NCBI GenBank assembly: GCA_013397455.1
Contig: VYZB01000121.1
Span: 1,478,219 to 1,542,218 of the forward strand
DNA: 64,000 nucleotides
Reading direction: 5' to 3'
DNA from: Crotophaga sulcirostris
Lineage: Eukaryota; Chordata; Aves; Cuculiformes; Crotophagidae
Shown here: in pieces, positions 1 to 12,900 of the stretch
How positions within the stretch are numbered: the stretch's first letter is position 1
Layout of the letters: every line of letters starts with the position of its first letter
Translations under genes and position numbers: made by a program
The notes under the pieces: model-generated
The model's input: the letters and a program-made list of their open reading frames with translations, nothing else
Database searches by the model: none
Told to the model about the DNA's origin: nothing

Positions 1-80
1 ACACCTCGAGGGACGGCGACTCCACCACCTCCCTGGGCAGCGCATTCCAATGGCCAATCACCCTTTCAGGGAAGAATTTC
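1..80 (-). mobile_element. CR1 LINE 3' fragment, young subfamily, cut by the window edge
   Basis: Read on the minus strand this is the part of CR1 encoding the last residues of the reverse transcriptase ORF. The signature reads [16 protein letters not shown], with matching DNA in the copies at 9457, 37816 and 42566. Identity to those copies stops near base 80, where unrelated T/C-rich sequence begins, so the element is 5'-truncated there. Its 3' UTR lies before base 1 of the window. It has no coding capacity. Confidence 0.85.
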
Positions 81-551
81 TTTCTCTTTCTTCCATTTCG
101 GTGTAAATCTAACAAACATTTTTCAGCTATTACTATTATTCAGATCATGAATGGAAAAAAAATTAAAACCAAAACCAAAGGAAAACCATATGTCAAACTG
201 TGCTCGAGACAGATATGTGGGTAGTGTGCTGATAATGACCACTGACTCTTTGGCATTACCCTGTTTTCCTCTGGATTATGCTTCTGCAGTTGCATATAAT
301 GTTATGTGCAACATTGCCAAAAGCTTTTCTAGACAAACCTGGTCCTTGTGATCAGTGCAATCCTTTGCTCAGGAGGCTATTAACCAATTACAGGAAGAAA
401 ATAAATTGTATTGATGTTATTTGTTTTTTTCAAGTCATCTGCAATTTGGCTCGTCCTCATCTTGTTTTATTCAAAGAACTGACATTCATTTGTTTCCTTA
501 CTCTTTCCCTTGTCCCCATGGACATTAAACTCAGAGATGTGTATGTACCTC
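81..551. other. Intergenic, no gene seen
   Basis: AT-rich DNA between two CR1 pieces. Two overlapping plus-strand open frames (151-351 and 278-568) have no recognisable domain, and the second runs into the old CR1 that follows. I treat both as chance. Confidence 0.6.
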
Positions 552-820
552 ACAGAATCAAAGATTGATGTGGGAAGGCACGTCTGGTGGTTATCTGGTT
601 CAGCCCCTCTGCTCCACCAAGGCCACCTACAGCCAGCTGCTGAAGAATGTGTCTGTATAGTGGTTTAGCATCTTTAAGGACAGAGACTTCACAGCTTTCC
701 TGGGCAACCTATCCCAGTGCTCAGACATCCTATTCCAGTGGTCCTTTCCCTATTCCTGTTCTTTTAAAGAAGACAACCAGTCTGTTTTCTTCCAGTTCTT
801 GTCTGTCATTGCCAACAAAC
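552..820 (-). mobile_element. Old, degraded CR1 3' end
   Basis: The order of blocks is that of a reversed CR1 3' UTR and ORF2 end. It starts with CACAGAATCA, continues with a block like 'ggcacctctggtggtcatctg', then 'cccctctgctc', then 'gacttcacagctttcctgggcaacct', and ends with an AAAGAAGA-type block near 770. Divergence is high and small indels are common, so this is an ancient copy from an older subfamily than the young copies in this window. The left end is placed at the terminal octamer. The right end is approximate. Confidence 0.65.
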
Positions 821-1247
821 AATGGTCTTTCCGACTTGAAATAAGCAGGATTAAAGTTGAATTACCCTGAAGGTGACTGTAGACTAACCTGGTTGCACAG
901 AAAGGCACTAACAGTGCTGTTAATAGTGGATATTATTGTAGATTAAGGTAGCAACAAATAAATGTTGGGAAGGCAATTCATTAATTTCTTCTTACTCTGG
1001 AAAGATCTTGTGGTTACACTTATTTGCAAACCTTACCTATTTCAGGTTCTGGAGATGTACCTTCTCCTTTGCAATTATCAAGCTTGTTGTAGGAAATATT
1101 TTCTTGGAAATAACAAATTGAATGAGAATTATCTACTCTTCACCTTGAAAAAAAAAGGACTGTAAGATACAGCAGCTGTAGCTGTTCTTTTCTTCCCCCA
1201 ATGTATTTTGCAATTGGAATTTGACAGATGTGAAAATCTGAGTTAGA
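821..1247. other. Intergenic, nothing recognised
   Basis: AT-rich sequence. A 67-codon plus-strand frame at 962-1165 ends in a lysine run encoded by an A-rich stretch and looks like chance. No repeat or signal was identified. Confidence 0.6.
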
Positions 1248-1768
1248 ATTATAGAATCATAGAATCAATCAGGTTGAAAAAGACCTCTAAGATCATCCAG
1301 TCCAGCCATCAGCCCAACACCACCGTGCCCACTGAACCATGTCCTGAAGTGCCACATCTACAAGTTTTTTAGCACCTCCAGGGATGGAGACTCCACCACT
1401 GCCCTGGGCAGCCTGTTTCAATGTTTCACCACTCTTTCAGTAAAGAAATTTTTCCTAATATCCAATGTAAACCTTCCCTGGTGCCACTTGAGGCCATTTC
1501 CTCTTGTCCTATCACTTATTACTTGGGAGAAGAAACGAACACCCACCTCTCTACAACCACCTGTCAGGGAGCTGTAGAGAGCGAGAAAGTCTCCCCTCAG
1601 CCTCCTCTTCTCCAGGCTAAGTGACTCCAGTTCCCTCAGCTGCTTCTCATAACCCGTGTGCTCCAGCCCTTTCACCAGTGACATTGTTCTTCTCTGGACA
1701 CACTCCAGCCCCTCAATGTCCTTCTTGGCGTGCGGGGCCCAGAACTGAACAGAGGATTTGAAGTGCCT
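1248..1768 (-). mobile_element. CR1 LINE 3' end, about 520 bp
   Basis: The plus strand begins with two ATTCTATG-type octamers in reverse (attatagaatcatagaatc), the CR1 3' terminus. The minus-strand frame 1418-1780 then reads the RT C-terminal region. Its landmarks are [35 protein letters not shown], then [12 protein letters not shown]. Homology ends just upstream of SVQFWAPH, near 1768, so this is a 5'-truncated copy without the catalytic core. The frame is still open over about 120 codons, so the copy is moderately old rather than ancient. Confidence 0.92.
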
Positions 1769-4700
1769 CCTGAAAGTCATGAAGCTGAGTTAAATTCAGT
1801 ACACAATTCCAGCAGGAAGAAAACATGCTGGGACCAGATCTAGAATCCCCCAAATGATGCTACCTCTGCTGCCAACACGCCCACTGTTTTATCTAATGTT
1901 CGACTGAGTGCACCTGAGGACATTTATATCTTTCCCTCCCTATTAGATAGAAAATAGGCCTTATCATACGTCATCAAGAGAAGTGTTTTGATCATCAGGC
2001 TATAGGATGTTTTGAATAGGCTCTTTCAGCCTAATTCAATATTCATTAGATCAGTTTTAGGTATCCTGTCATGAACAAATGCCGTAAACAACCTCCACTG
2101 TGAACCTTTTACTCAGCTATTGTTTGTATTAAACATCTTATAAAATATACCTTATCACCAAACTGAGTGTCAAAATACCCGATAGCCCACAAGTGAAGCT
2201 CCCTGGGAGGAAAGGCATCCCAGGCTGCTCTTTGCCCTCTCTGTATCAGCTGCAGAGCACAGATTTGTGCTCAGTGTTCCCTGGTGAAGACCCTCGGGTC
2301 AGGTGTTCTATGCCATGAGAGGGAAGCAATGGACTTAGTAGGGGTCGCAAGATATTTGTATTAAACAGAAATAACTTGCCCTCTGAAGTGCTGTGGGATG
2401 TTATTTATGGCTTACTCCTTTAAGCCTAGCATTATAAAAAATAATATTAGAATGAAGAGAGTGCTATGAAAACAGATTTCTTTGTAAAAATTATGAATTA
2501 TCCTAGGATTTTAGCTCACTGAAGCCTACCCAGGCAGTTTTAGAGTATGAAATATGCAACATGCATGCTAGCAGTGCATAATTTAGGATCCTGTCATCTG
2601 TGCCTGAATGTCTAGACCAGGTATCCTGCTCAGTTCAGCAGCAGGCCAGCTGTTACAGTTTACCAACTACTACCTAAACACTCAGAGCTTGGATAGATTT
2701 CAAAAATACTAATAACATTTGCTTTTCTAGTCTGGAAAATCACCCATTAGCTCTTCACCTACTGCATGTAAACTACAAACTGGGTTATTTTAGCTATAAA
2801 CTTGAAGACATTTAGTTATTTCTGTAAATTGATTTATTTCAGTATAAAAGAGTAAATATTGGATTTGTTATAAATAGCAACAAACTTTTTTTCCATTAGA
2901 TAGCAGCATTACCTGGCTAGAGTACAGGATTAACAATCAGGATTGTTAACTTCTGTCCCTAGTTCTTTCAATGACTTGTTGAATTATTTCATGTAAACCA
3001 CTTTCTTATTTTTCCAAAGACATTCCACATCTTTAACTACGTTTCAGGTTATAATACTGATCTTTGTAAAACCATTTGAGGTATTTGAACAACCAGTATT
3101 CTAAGTAACAAAAGCTCTTTCTAGATACATGAAAGTTCATATGCAAATCTGTAAATCCATGTAACTGTATTGGATCCACCTGTCCTATATTAAGAATATT
3201 GTATTTTTACATGTTCTTAGATCTAGTAAAATAATAATAAAAAAACATTGTTTACTTTGAATAGACAATCTCGATGATTTCTTCTTTTCAGCTTGTAATT
3301 TTTATTGATATCAGTGGGAAATCCATATGTAGCCTCAAGATCAAGGAGTAAAAGTTTTCTTTTAAAGTATATTACCTGGAAAAGATGCGTATTATTTAGA
3401 GTGTTGGGTACCCCTCCCTGCTTCTTTCTCTGGTTCTGGACTTGTTGATATTCGCCTTCCTTTTACAGGAGTTCAAATTCATCCCAGTTGTAAACATTAA
3501 GGCAGACCTGGCAGTGTTTAAGTATCACTTCTGTCAGGAAGTATCAGGTGAATGTTCCTCCTTTGCTTATGTGCTTTGCAATAGAGGAATATAGAACAAT
3601 ATCTTGCTTTTTCTATATCAGAGAATAAACATAGTGTTACAGGACACATTCTGCTCAGCTTGTATTAAAGCCAGCATGTGTAAATATTAAGAAAAATGCA
3701 TAACAAACAAAATGGAAATAGTATAAATATGTAACTTTATAGTGGATAAGGTAGGCTTAACATGGTAATACATAATTTATAATATCTGTTTACACATAAA
3801 TATAGACCAATTTGCTTGAATTCTGAGAATAACTGGTCCTATAAAGTTCCTTTGTGTGCTTGGAGAAATAAGCTTTTTTCAAAGGTAATAAGGTTAATAG
3901 CCTTTGTCTTTGAAGGGAGCTCCCTTCAAAGAAAATTTAATGCTATCAAGTCTTCAAAGCACTGAGACAAAAAACATTTAGGTTCCAGTGCAGCCCTAGA
4001 GAGTACACAGCTCTGCACTGCCTGAAGATATTGTTTTTCCTGAAATATAGCAGCTTAAATGAGGGAAAGGCATTTCCAACATGATTTTTAAGACTCATCA
4101 GAGTGATCACTGTTTTGAAGTAACGGGCTCGTTTGATTACACGCGATGCAAAGATTAAACATATGGTCTTTTGAGCTGTGAGGTTGGGCCAACATTTTGG
4201 ATGAAGGTGACAGTATTTATCTAAGGAGTAACTGGGATTATTTTATCTGACCCAGAGTAGAAATGGGATTTCTAATCTCAGGCTCTCTGTAGAGCTCCAG
4301 CATCCTTCAGCCTTCCTCTTATCAGATGAGATCAACACCTCAGATACGTCTTCTCCTCAGAGAAGTATGGAAAACACAGCTGGTTAAACCTGACACGCTG
4401 ATGAAAGCCAGAAACTAACATCCTGAATTGTTTTAATTTTTGTTTTTCATCATGAATTCCACTTTTAGCCAGGAAGAAGGGCTGGCAGAACTGGAAAACA
4501 GAAGTAGATGATTAATCTGATGGGTCCCACCAGGAAATCTTGGCAAAACACAATTAGGTTACAAGGAATGATCAAATCCTTCTGTGATTAATTTTAAAAC
4601 TTCAGAATTGGCCTACGCAGGAGATGCTATCACAGTTTTTAGATCTGGTGGGAGCTGGAGTTTTTTATGAAGGGAAAGCTAAATAAAAGTTACAATAAAA

Positions 4701-5280
4701 GAAAAATTGGAAGTAATAATGCAAAGAGATATTTTTAAGTATTTTCTCTCTAAGAGATAATAAGCATAACACTAAATCTGTCATGAGGAGTTCTCTATGT
4801 TCTGGGAAAAAGACACTGTGGGTTTAGCAAAGATTTAGCCTCCAACCTAAGCAGTGGGACTCTTTTTCTGCCTTGCCTGCAAATCTCAATAATGACTTAA
4901 AAGATGGGGTTATTAGTAACAGAATCAATACCATGTAATTAGCTCAGAACTTTACTGAAATGCAGAATGAATTCATTTAATTTACAATAATTAATCACTG
5001 GTATCAGAGAGGTGAAAATATTGCAATGTCATTTTCTGTATTAACAAATCACTTAATTTGTTAATTAAAATGTCAAAAATGTTTAATTGTTTTTGCACTA
5101 ACTGCTACTTCAATGCAACAGCTAAATATATTTTAATGCTAAATATAACAACACAATATTTAGTTTTTAAATTAATCATAAATTATTATTTTTCTGGTGG
5201 TAGTTAAATATGGATATGAAAGAGCTGTTCTGTTCTAATGACATCCTATACCAAAATTCATTCTAGTTGTTGTGTCATTT
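1769..5280. other. Intergenic, AT-rich, with one perfect palindrome
   Basis: Some 3.5 kb with no open frame of 60 or more codons and no repeat that I recognise. It contains the 26-bp palindrome listed separately and a 9-bp-arm hairpin at 2930-2949. The stretch around 1860-2110 has a mixed, non-repetitive composition that could be conserved non-coding DNA, but sequence alone cannot show it. Confidence 0.55.
3907..3932. repeat. Perfect 26-bp palindrome
   Basis: The 13-base arm TCTTTGAAGGGAG is followed directly by its exact reverse complement, with no spacer. The centre is the hexamer GAGCTC. The next base on each side (G at 3906, A at 3933) breaks the symmetry. The DNA could extrude as a cruciform or bind a dimeric factor. 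No function can be assigned. Confidence 0.95.
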
Positions 5281-5689
5281 CATAGAATTATAGAATCTTT
5301 TGGTTGGAAAAGACCTTTGAGATCATCGAGTCCAACTGTACCTGTCTACTTACTAAACCAGATCCCTGAGCACCTCTCCGTCTTTCAAACACCTCCAGGG
5401 ATGGTGACTCCATCACCTCCCTGGGCAGCCTGTTGAGTGCCTGACAGCCCTTTCAGAGAAGAAATTTTTCCTGATGTCTAATCCGAACCTGCTCTGGTGC
5501 AACTCAAGGCCATTCCCTCTTGTTCTATCACTTGTAACTTGGGAGAGGAGAACAGCACCCACCTCACCACAACCTCCTTTCAGGTAATTGTAGAGAACGA
5601 TGAGGTCTCCTCAGCCTCCTTTACTCTAGGCTAAACCATTCCAGTTCCCTCAGTCTCTCCTCTAAGACTTGTCTTCCAGACCTTTCAGG
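5281..5689 (-). mobile_element. CR1 LINE 3' end, about 410 bp
   Basis: It starts with reversed terminal octamers (catagaattatagaatc), then 'ttggttggaaaagacctttgagatcatcgagtccaac'-type 3' UTR in shorter matching blocks, the CTCCAGGGATGGTGACTCC block, and the reverse of the RT C-terminus. Frames are broken by indels around 5440, where part of the usual text is missing, and near 5610. It is 5'-truncated near 5689. It is older than the 9457/37816 type. Confidence 0.9.
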
Positions 5690-8600
5690 CTGACCATAAT
5701 AATGCCTGCTTATTACAGTGTCAAAGTGTTTGTGCACCTCGGACTAAATGAAATCTTTACTGACAAACTTCGGTGATTTCAAGGGATTTTTTCCTGCATA
5801 ACTTGGGTGAGCTTGTACCACCCTTTAATTATTATGCAATATCTGTTAAATCACTGAAACACCACTCTTGCTGCCTTCTTTGTTTTTGCTGAATGCACTT
5901 TGGCCTTGTATATTGAATTATGAGACTAGAAATATTTTGGTATTTAAAATGTTGGTTGAAATGGTTTGACAGATGTGAAAGCTCACTTCACCAATATGTT
6001 GAGTAGACATAAGAAATACCACTGCCCAGTATTCTTCCTTGATATCTAGTCTCTGTGACGTTCCCATCTCCTATCAGAATATCCAAATATTGTAAACTGA
6101 AACTGAATCTTGCAATGTCTTGACAGCAGATACTCAGACAACTGCATATTAAAAATAGAAGAATTTAGATAAATGGCCATTTACACCTCTGAAACAGTAG
6201 ACTGTCTAGGACTTCTGTTTTACTTTGTGCATTTTATTCTTTATTCTTCATCTCTAGGTACCATAAAAGAATTAAGACATAAAATAGTCTTCTAAGCTTC
6301 TAGAGTTGAGGTCCTTGGAATATAAAACTATGTGGGAACTGCCTTCATTGATTGTTTTGTGACATAAAACCAAACTCTATTACTTCACAAAAGCTTTTCT
6401 TTTTGGAAAATAATAAAATAAGTATTTTTAAAATATTTGTCTCACTTTAAGAAAGGTAAGTATAAGGAAAAACAGAAAATAATAATTTGGCTGCAAAGTT
6501 ACACCTGCCAGACAGCTTTCTGAACCTATGAAACACTCATTTCATCACATAAAGATTTAAGTTAGAAAGAGGCTGCAGGAGGCTCAGTCTTGCACAGAAT
6601 TTTTTTCTGCTGGACCTGTGCAGAATCCCACTGATACCACCAGGGCTCAGGGGGGCACAAAGCCGACCAGCTCTGCATGGATTTGGCTGAAAGGATCAGA
6701 GGCTTAGACGGTGAACGTGTGAATTTTGTTGAATGGTTTGTTAATTTTTAACACCTTTAGGGGAAACACAATCAATGACAAAAATAATAGTTTCACAGCT
6801 CATCAATCAAAACTCACAGAGAAGGAGAGAACGAGCAGGCCTGGGTACCATAATTCCCCACTAAAATCTCCCATCATGAGGGGCATAAACTTCCCGTTGC
6901 CTGTTGGGTAGACATTTGGCAGCAGACATCAATTATTTAATGAGCTTAATTTGCTACAGTGAAAAGGTTTATGTTTTTAAAGAATAATTCATAGGATTGC
7001 TGATGGTTTCTTTTGCCAGTATTTTATCAATGTTGGGATATGTCCTTAAAATATATCCTTAGACTATTGAAAACATATGCTTAGGTTTAAGCGGATTTGA
7101 GCCCTTAACAGGGAATGGCCTTGAGAGCAGGTGTCTTTTCCTCATTGTTACATCAATTTTGAATTGTAAAAAAGAGTATTGATGCCTGTATTTTTCAATT
7201 ATCCAGCTAATTTAATATGCTTCAGGTTTTAATTATTTCTCCTAACAGTGCCAAAATAAAAGTGAAGGTAACCAAGACCATAGAAGTAGGATGCTCTTCT
7301 CTTCTGTGCCCAGGTAAATTGTCATTGGCTACTGACATGCTCACTCAATGGCTGAAGGAAAGAACAGTGAATTCCAGTTCTTCCCTCGGAGAGATTTCCA
7401 GCAGTAGCACACCTGGAGAGCTTTGACCTACACTGCAGCCCCTGCTAGGAAGAGCAAAACTTCCATGACTACAGCAGAGAAAGCAATGGATAAAATGGTT
7501 ATTCAGAAAGGAGATTCAGTAAACAGGATTATCTTTAATAGGAACACTCAGCAAGGGACCAAAATGTGAATGAATAGTATTATCAGAAAGAAAAAAAAGA
7601 ATTCACATTGAAAAGAGGTTGATGTGACAGGGCTAAAGGGAGTGGAAATTAAATTCATAATTGGTTTTAGATATTTGCCATTCTAGAGTTAAAAGTATGA
7701 TGAAGACAACTGACAAAAGTTTACCTTTAGCTCTTTAAATATTATACATAATATGAATAAGTAGGTTTCTTTACTTTTAAAGAATAATTTTTACTAAGTA
7801 TGCTTAATATACAAGACTTGATAAAACACATATTCTTACTGGCTTGCCCAAACCTAGAACTGATGTAAAACTTGAAATTGTACCATAGTTTTGTTCTCAA
7901 ACTGAGCATATTTGAAAAATTGAACTTTTGGAATGTTAATCCCAGAAAAATTGTCAGAAGCTTTCCTTTCGTTAAAGGATTATATATTTCCTTATGGACT
8001 TCCCTTTTAAATAAAAATGTGAAACATCACCAGATGTTTTTGTTTGACTTGCCAAACTCAATTTAACGGAGTTTCTCAGTTCTGCAGGTACCTGGCAGAT
8101 GATGCCTCTTAGATGAGGTTCATGATAAAGCTTGGTAGGAGGGAAGGATGCACTGCACTGCAGGAGAGGAAATCTTCAATGGATTTGGGCTCAGAAAAAA
8201 GAATGGTACCTTGAATTACATGCTTTATGGGGCTACTAAGAAAATATAGAACTTGTTAAGTTCAATAAAAAACAAAATTCAGACAGATTAAATATTTTAT
8301 ATCAGTTCCATTGATAAAGAAGAATTTCTAAACCTAAATAACATATCTTTTCAAGTAACACTTTGACCAGGTGGAAAACGTTGACCAGTTACATTTAAAT
8401 TTTTTAATGAATCTTCATATTAAACTATCTTTTCCCGGATACTGATGTTACATTTTATGCCATTTCTTTTGGCAAGCAGTAGGAACTCCTGAGTGTGAAG
8501 TAGATTGATTGACAGAATACATTCAGAAACTGCTGTCCCTAAAATACTAATTTTAACACATCCAACATCTGCATTACATTAGATTTAATTCATACAGAAT

Positions 8601-9456
8601 AATTCCAGTCATTTACAGTAAGCATTGAAAGCAATTTAAAACATATGCCTCATAAACTGTCTGCCATAATCTGTGTAGATTCATTGCTACAGCACAGATG
8701 CTTATGCCTAGGATGCTAAAGAACAGGTTTAAGCATATTTTTGCATTTACTGAAAATCTTTAAAATTTTCTGTCGGTTCTTGAGTTCTTGGCTTCTGTGT
8801 ATCACATACAACTATGCAGCCAGAGACTTTCTTTTTACAGTGCCCAAACAGCTTTTGTGTGATTCTGAGGTTAGGCATGAAATGATTTTTCTTGGGATAA
8901 GCTAGCACGATGACACACCATGAGTTGAGCTGGACACATGCGTTAGGCTAAATTTATAAGAACTGGAAACATTTGTTTGCAGGTCAATCCATCCTTTCAT
9001 AGACATGTCATGTATTCCAATAGTTGTGACAGATACTTTATAGTTCTATATATACATGTCTATTCCTGTGACATTTGTCCACGTATAGAAAATGTCATAT
9101 AAAATATGGTGACTGTCTCTGATCACGTATTAGAATATTCATCTTGTGTCTTTGATAGCACATAGGACGTGCTATCTGCCTTCACCTGGTATAAATTTTT
9201 GGATCTCATCAAAGTCATTAAACACTCTGTTTTAATTGTGACAATTAGATGCTTCGCATGTTTCTAGTAGAAGCTACTATTGCAAGTATTCACTGTAACT
9301 GTGACCTGGCCTTTTTTTATATAGGAAAAAAAATCTGAGGAAAGACACTGGATATAAAATAACTTAAAAGTAGCAGCAGAGAGATGATCTGGGGATACGA
9401 TGATCTTTATTCACTTTCTGAATAAAGTGAATATTTACTTGTTTTAGTCCTCTGCT
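5690..9456. other. Intergenic, nothing recognised
   Basis: AT-rich DNA. Open frames reach at most 69 codons (6726-6911, 7217-7426, 7872-8066) and have neither domain features nor splice signals that I would trust. A perfect hairpin with 10-bp arms and a 6-nt loop lies at 9408-9433. Hairpins of this size are expected by chance in 64 kb of AT-rich DNA. Confidence 0.55.
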
Positions 9457-9707
9457 TCACAGTATCACAGTATTACAAGGTTGGAAACGACCTTTGAGAT
9501 CGAGTCCAACCTATAACCCAACACCAACACCAACCCATCATCTAAACGATGGCACTGAGTGCCTCATCCAGTCTCCTCTTAAACACCTCCAGGGTTGGCA
9601 ACTCCACCACCTCCCTGGGCAGCGCATTCCAATGGCCAATCACCCTTTCAGGGAAGAACTTTTTTCTAATATAAAACCTAAACCTTCCCTGCTGAAGCCT
9701 GAGTCTT
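9457..9707 (-). mobile_element. CR1 LINE 3' end, young ACTGTGAT-tailed subfamily
   Basis: The plus strand opens with CACAGTATCACAGTAT, that is, two ACTGTGAT-type octamers in reverse, then the 3' UTR. The reversed RT C-terminus follows ([15 protein letters not shown], then [12 protein letters not shown]). Compared with its relatives in the window it differs by scattered substitutions and small losses, for example the block after 'gagat' near 9500. Homology ends near 9707, a different truncation point from the copies at 18175 and 37816. Confidence 0.93.
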
Positions 9708-9860
9708 AAATAGGTACTTGAGTACTTAAATAGGCAGCAAAAAATCTCGAGTTTATGAAAGAGCACAATACACTTATATTCTTGAAGACTTTGTCCTGGA
9801 AATGCAAGAAAAAACAGTAGAATTGCCGACGAGAGCAATTTAATTTCTTAGGGCTTCATA

Positions 9861-9972
9861 GTGTGTGCCTGCACACACAAACACATGCATGCACAGGTAC
9901 ATATAGACCTGTGTACGTATATATGTATATGCACATACACATGTATTTATAAATATTTATATAAATATAAAG
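9861..9972. repeat. Imperfect TG/CA and TA microsatellite region
   Basis: Alternating purine-pyrimidine sequence. It runs from GTGTGTGCCTGCACACACAA through short GTAC and TATATG stretches into TATTTATAAATATTTATATA. The repeat is interrupted and has no fixed unit. Such tracts are prone to slippage and can adopt non-B DNA. Confidence 0.8.
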
Positions 9973-12900
9973 ATACCTCCAGACTTGATCAGTGAGCCAG
10001 CTCCCACTGAAGGGTTTTGACTTCCAGTTGGATTGGATAGAGATTCTCCAACTACCTCTAGGTTACAATCATGGAACGTGATTTTATTCACACAAAGCGA
10101 TGGGAAGGTTCACCTGCAGCAGTTTTAGAGGTACAAGGGAACTTATGGTGTGGCTAATTTCACACTGTTTTAAACAATAAATCTACTTCTTTTCCTAAGC
10201 TACAACAGGAGATCCACTCTGAGATCTCCAGACCTTCTCTTTCAGTATTTATACTTGTCCACTTTTCATTAAGTGTTTTTAACTGTACAAGGTAAACAAA
10301 ATAACTGCATGGAAATAATATTTTTTATAGCTTGTATTCACATTCAACATAGGTTAGTGTTCCAATGTATTAGCAAAATTTAAGTAAAGTAAAAGTAAAC
10401 TTTGTCCAATGGCATTTTCTTATGAAATTTTACAAGGAGTCTATACATGCAGCAATCCTTGCCCCTCCAATTGAACTCCTTGGGTAAAATTCTGGCACCT
10501 CTGCAATCTGTTGAGGTTTTGCCATTCTATCCCCTGGGACAGGATACCCCATCCTGTCTCTCACCACCTAGTAAAATTAATATATATACATATATTTACT
10601 TCTATGACTTTTGCAATGTTAGTGTCAGAAATGTGTTTCATTTTTTATCAATTTAGTTGCAGATACTACCTCTTAAATGCCACCGACAGACCATTAATGC
10701 TAATTTAATTGATAACTAACTTGCTAATTATTTGTATTTCTGAAAAAATAAAATGTTTTCTTTCATTACAGTGAAAAGAGGGTAGGAGTTACAGAAAAGT
10801 CATTCCCACATCTCTGAAAAAACTACATGCAAATTAATCACCATCCTTCTGACCTTTCACAAACATCCATCCAAAATCTACAAGAAACCCACCAGGAAAC
10901 AGGAATCTTAGTCAGTGTCCCTAAGGTAGTTAAGCACTGGTTGCTAAAGTAAAGAGCTCTTTGTCGCCCGAACATTTCCTTTGATTTAACTTGGAAAGCT
11001 TGCTGGAAAACTGTTTGAGTTGGCCTTTTCCCATCCAGTAATTTCTATGTAGTCCACATCTAAGTAAATGTATAATCACAACAGCATAGAATTATCATAA
11101 AATCTGACTAGGATAGAGAAGGATTTAGTCACTTTGTCTAAACTGACTTAATAGTGACCAGAAATATTTTTTTATTGTAATGCTAATTGGCACTTTAATT
11201 TTGAAATGTGTATTATTAAGTAGCTTAGTTTTCATCTGAGTGAAAGTAAAAGTGCAAACAAAATCAAAATTTGCTTTTTTCTTCTTTTCATGATTTAAAA
11301 CATAAACAATTTCATTTGATTAATCATTTACTTCATGGCTTATGTATGGCCTCCAGGTATATTTGGCTGTTAATATCATAAACCAGATTTATTTTTCTTA
11401 TATCAAAAGTCCTTGTTCTTCAGCATTGCTTGATCTAGAAAAAAATTTTTTTTCCCTGACTTATCAGCATATTCTAAATTAGAACTGTTGAACTCAATAC
11501 GAGGAAAAAAATCCTGTAGGCAATAACTTCTCTACTGGCTTGGAGAATAGAAAGGACAATCTGAAATAGAAATACGACTGCCAATAATTACCTACAGTAA
11601 GGCTAAAAAGAAGAACTTCTGAGGATTCCAGCTCTATAACCTTGCCTTTTCATATTTCAGAGGTGCAAAGAGGCAAGGAAGAGAGACAAGCCACTTTCGG
11701 CCAGTTAAAAGCAGTGCCATAATAGTTTTCCACCACCACAGCTGTTTTCTTTCACTGCTAGCCAGATTATATATTAAATTCTATAGAAATCTGACTTTTT
11801 TTTTATTAGCTTGGTTTTGGCCACACTTAGAGGGGAAGTGATACGCAGTGTACTACCTGATTGAATTCCTGCTACACATGAGGAACCATACTTAGATGGT
11901 GGCTAGTTGTGTCCACTCTCTTCTCCTTTCCCCCTTCATCTTTTCTCCCTCTCTCTCTTTTCTCCCTCTTTATTTCTACGAAATCTTGCAGTGAACTTCT
12001 GAAGTCCTAGAAAGCTGATAATGAATGCACAGAGATTTGAAACATCAGTTCCAAGAAAAACGTTGGAACAAGTAATCATTGTACTGCAATGCAGCATTGT
12101 CTGAATTCTCCTTTCCAACTTCTAAGAACAGATTTTATCTTTTAAAATAGACATACTTTAATCCTCTAATGGACTATAGAGACAATGTAAGCATATAAAA
12201 AATTGTCCTTTACACATATACTTTCACAAGTATACAGTGTTATATCACAAATACATAGATGCAGTTGTTCAGCTAAGCAGAGAATACATGAATATCAGAA
12301 TAACTCATATTTCTCTTTAATCCTTTTTACTCAAAATTATTTCCAGTCTTCAGTTTACTGGATCTCATCGCTTGAAGAAATCAGCAAGGTGATGACCTAT
12401 TTGTGGAAGAATGATATGCAAGTATAAAAAGTCAGATTAACAGAAAATGTGAGCAGAATTTAATGTAGAATACTTGAATTCTGAGACTTCATATAACAAA
12501 ATTTCTATCTTTACTTGGGAATTATAAAGAAATTTCTTATCTATGTTTTACTTTACAAAGGTAAAAATATTTCTGAATCCACTTACATATTTACTGCTGT
12601 GAGGGTTTATTTTGCTATTGATTTCCACTAGCTTGAGTTGAGATTAAGATAAGCAGTTCTTTGAAGCATTTGTTAATAGAAAAAAAAAGAAGTACCTGGT
12701 TTGCTCATCTCATTAAAAGGCTAATGGGGCCTTTCTGTAGACAATATATAGGGGGTATAGTGTCCCTAATTTTTTGAGTTTTCACCTTGCAGTGTTCAGG
12801 TATGCTTTTCTGCACTCTCTTCGTCAGGAAATTTGTGACTAACAATGGTACAGCAGCCGACTCATATCTACACCTAACTCAGAAGGTGACAGCCTGTTGA

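Noticed and set aside
9408..9433. Perfect hairpins with 9-10 bp arms at 9408-9433, 2930-2949, 5040-5065 and 41041-41071
   Set aside because: One or more hairpins of this size is expected by chance in 64 kb of AT-rich sequence. None shows the length or mismatch pattern of a microRNA precursor.
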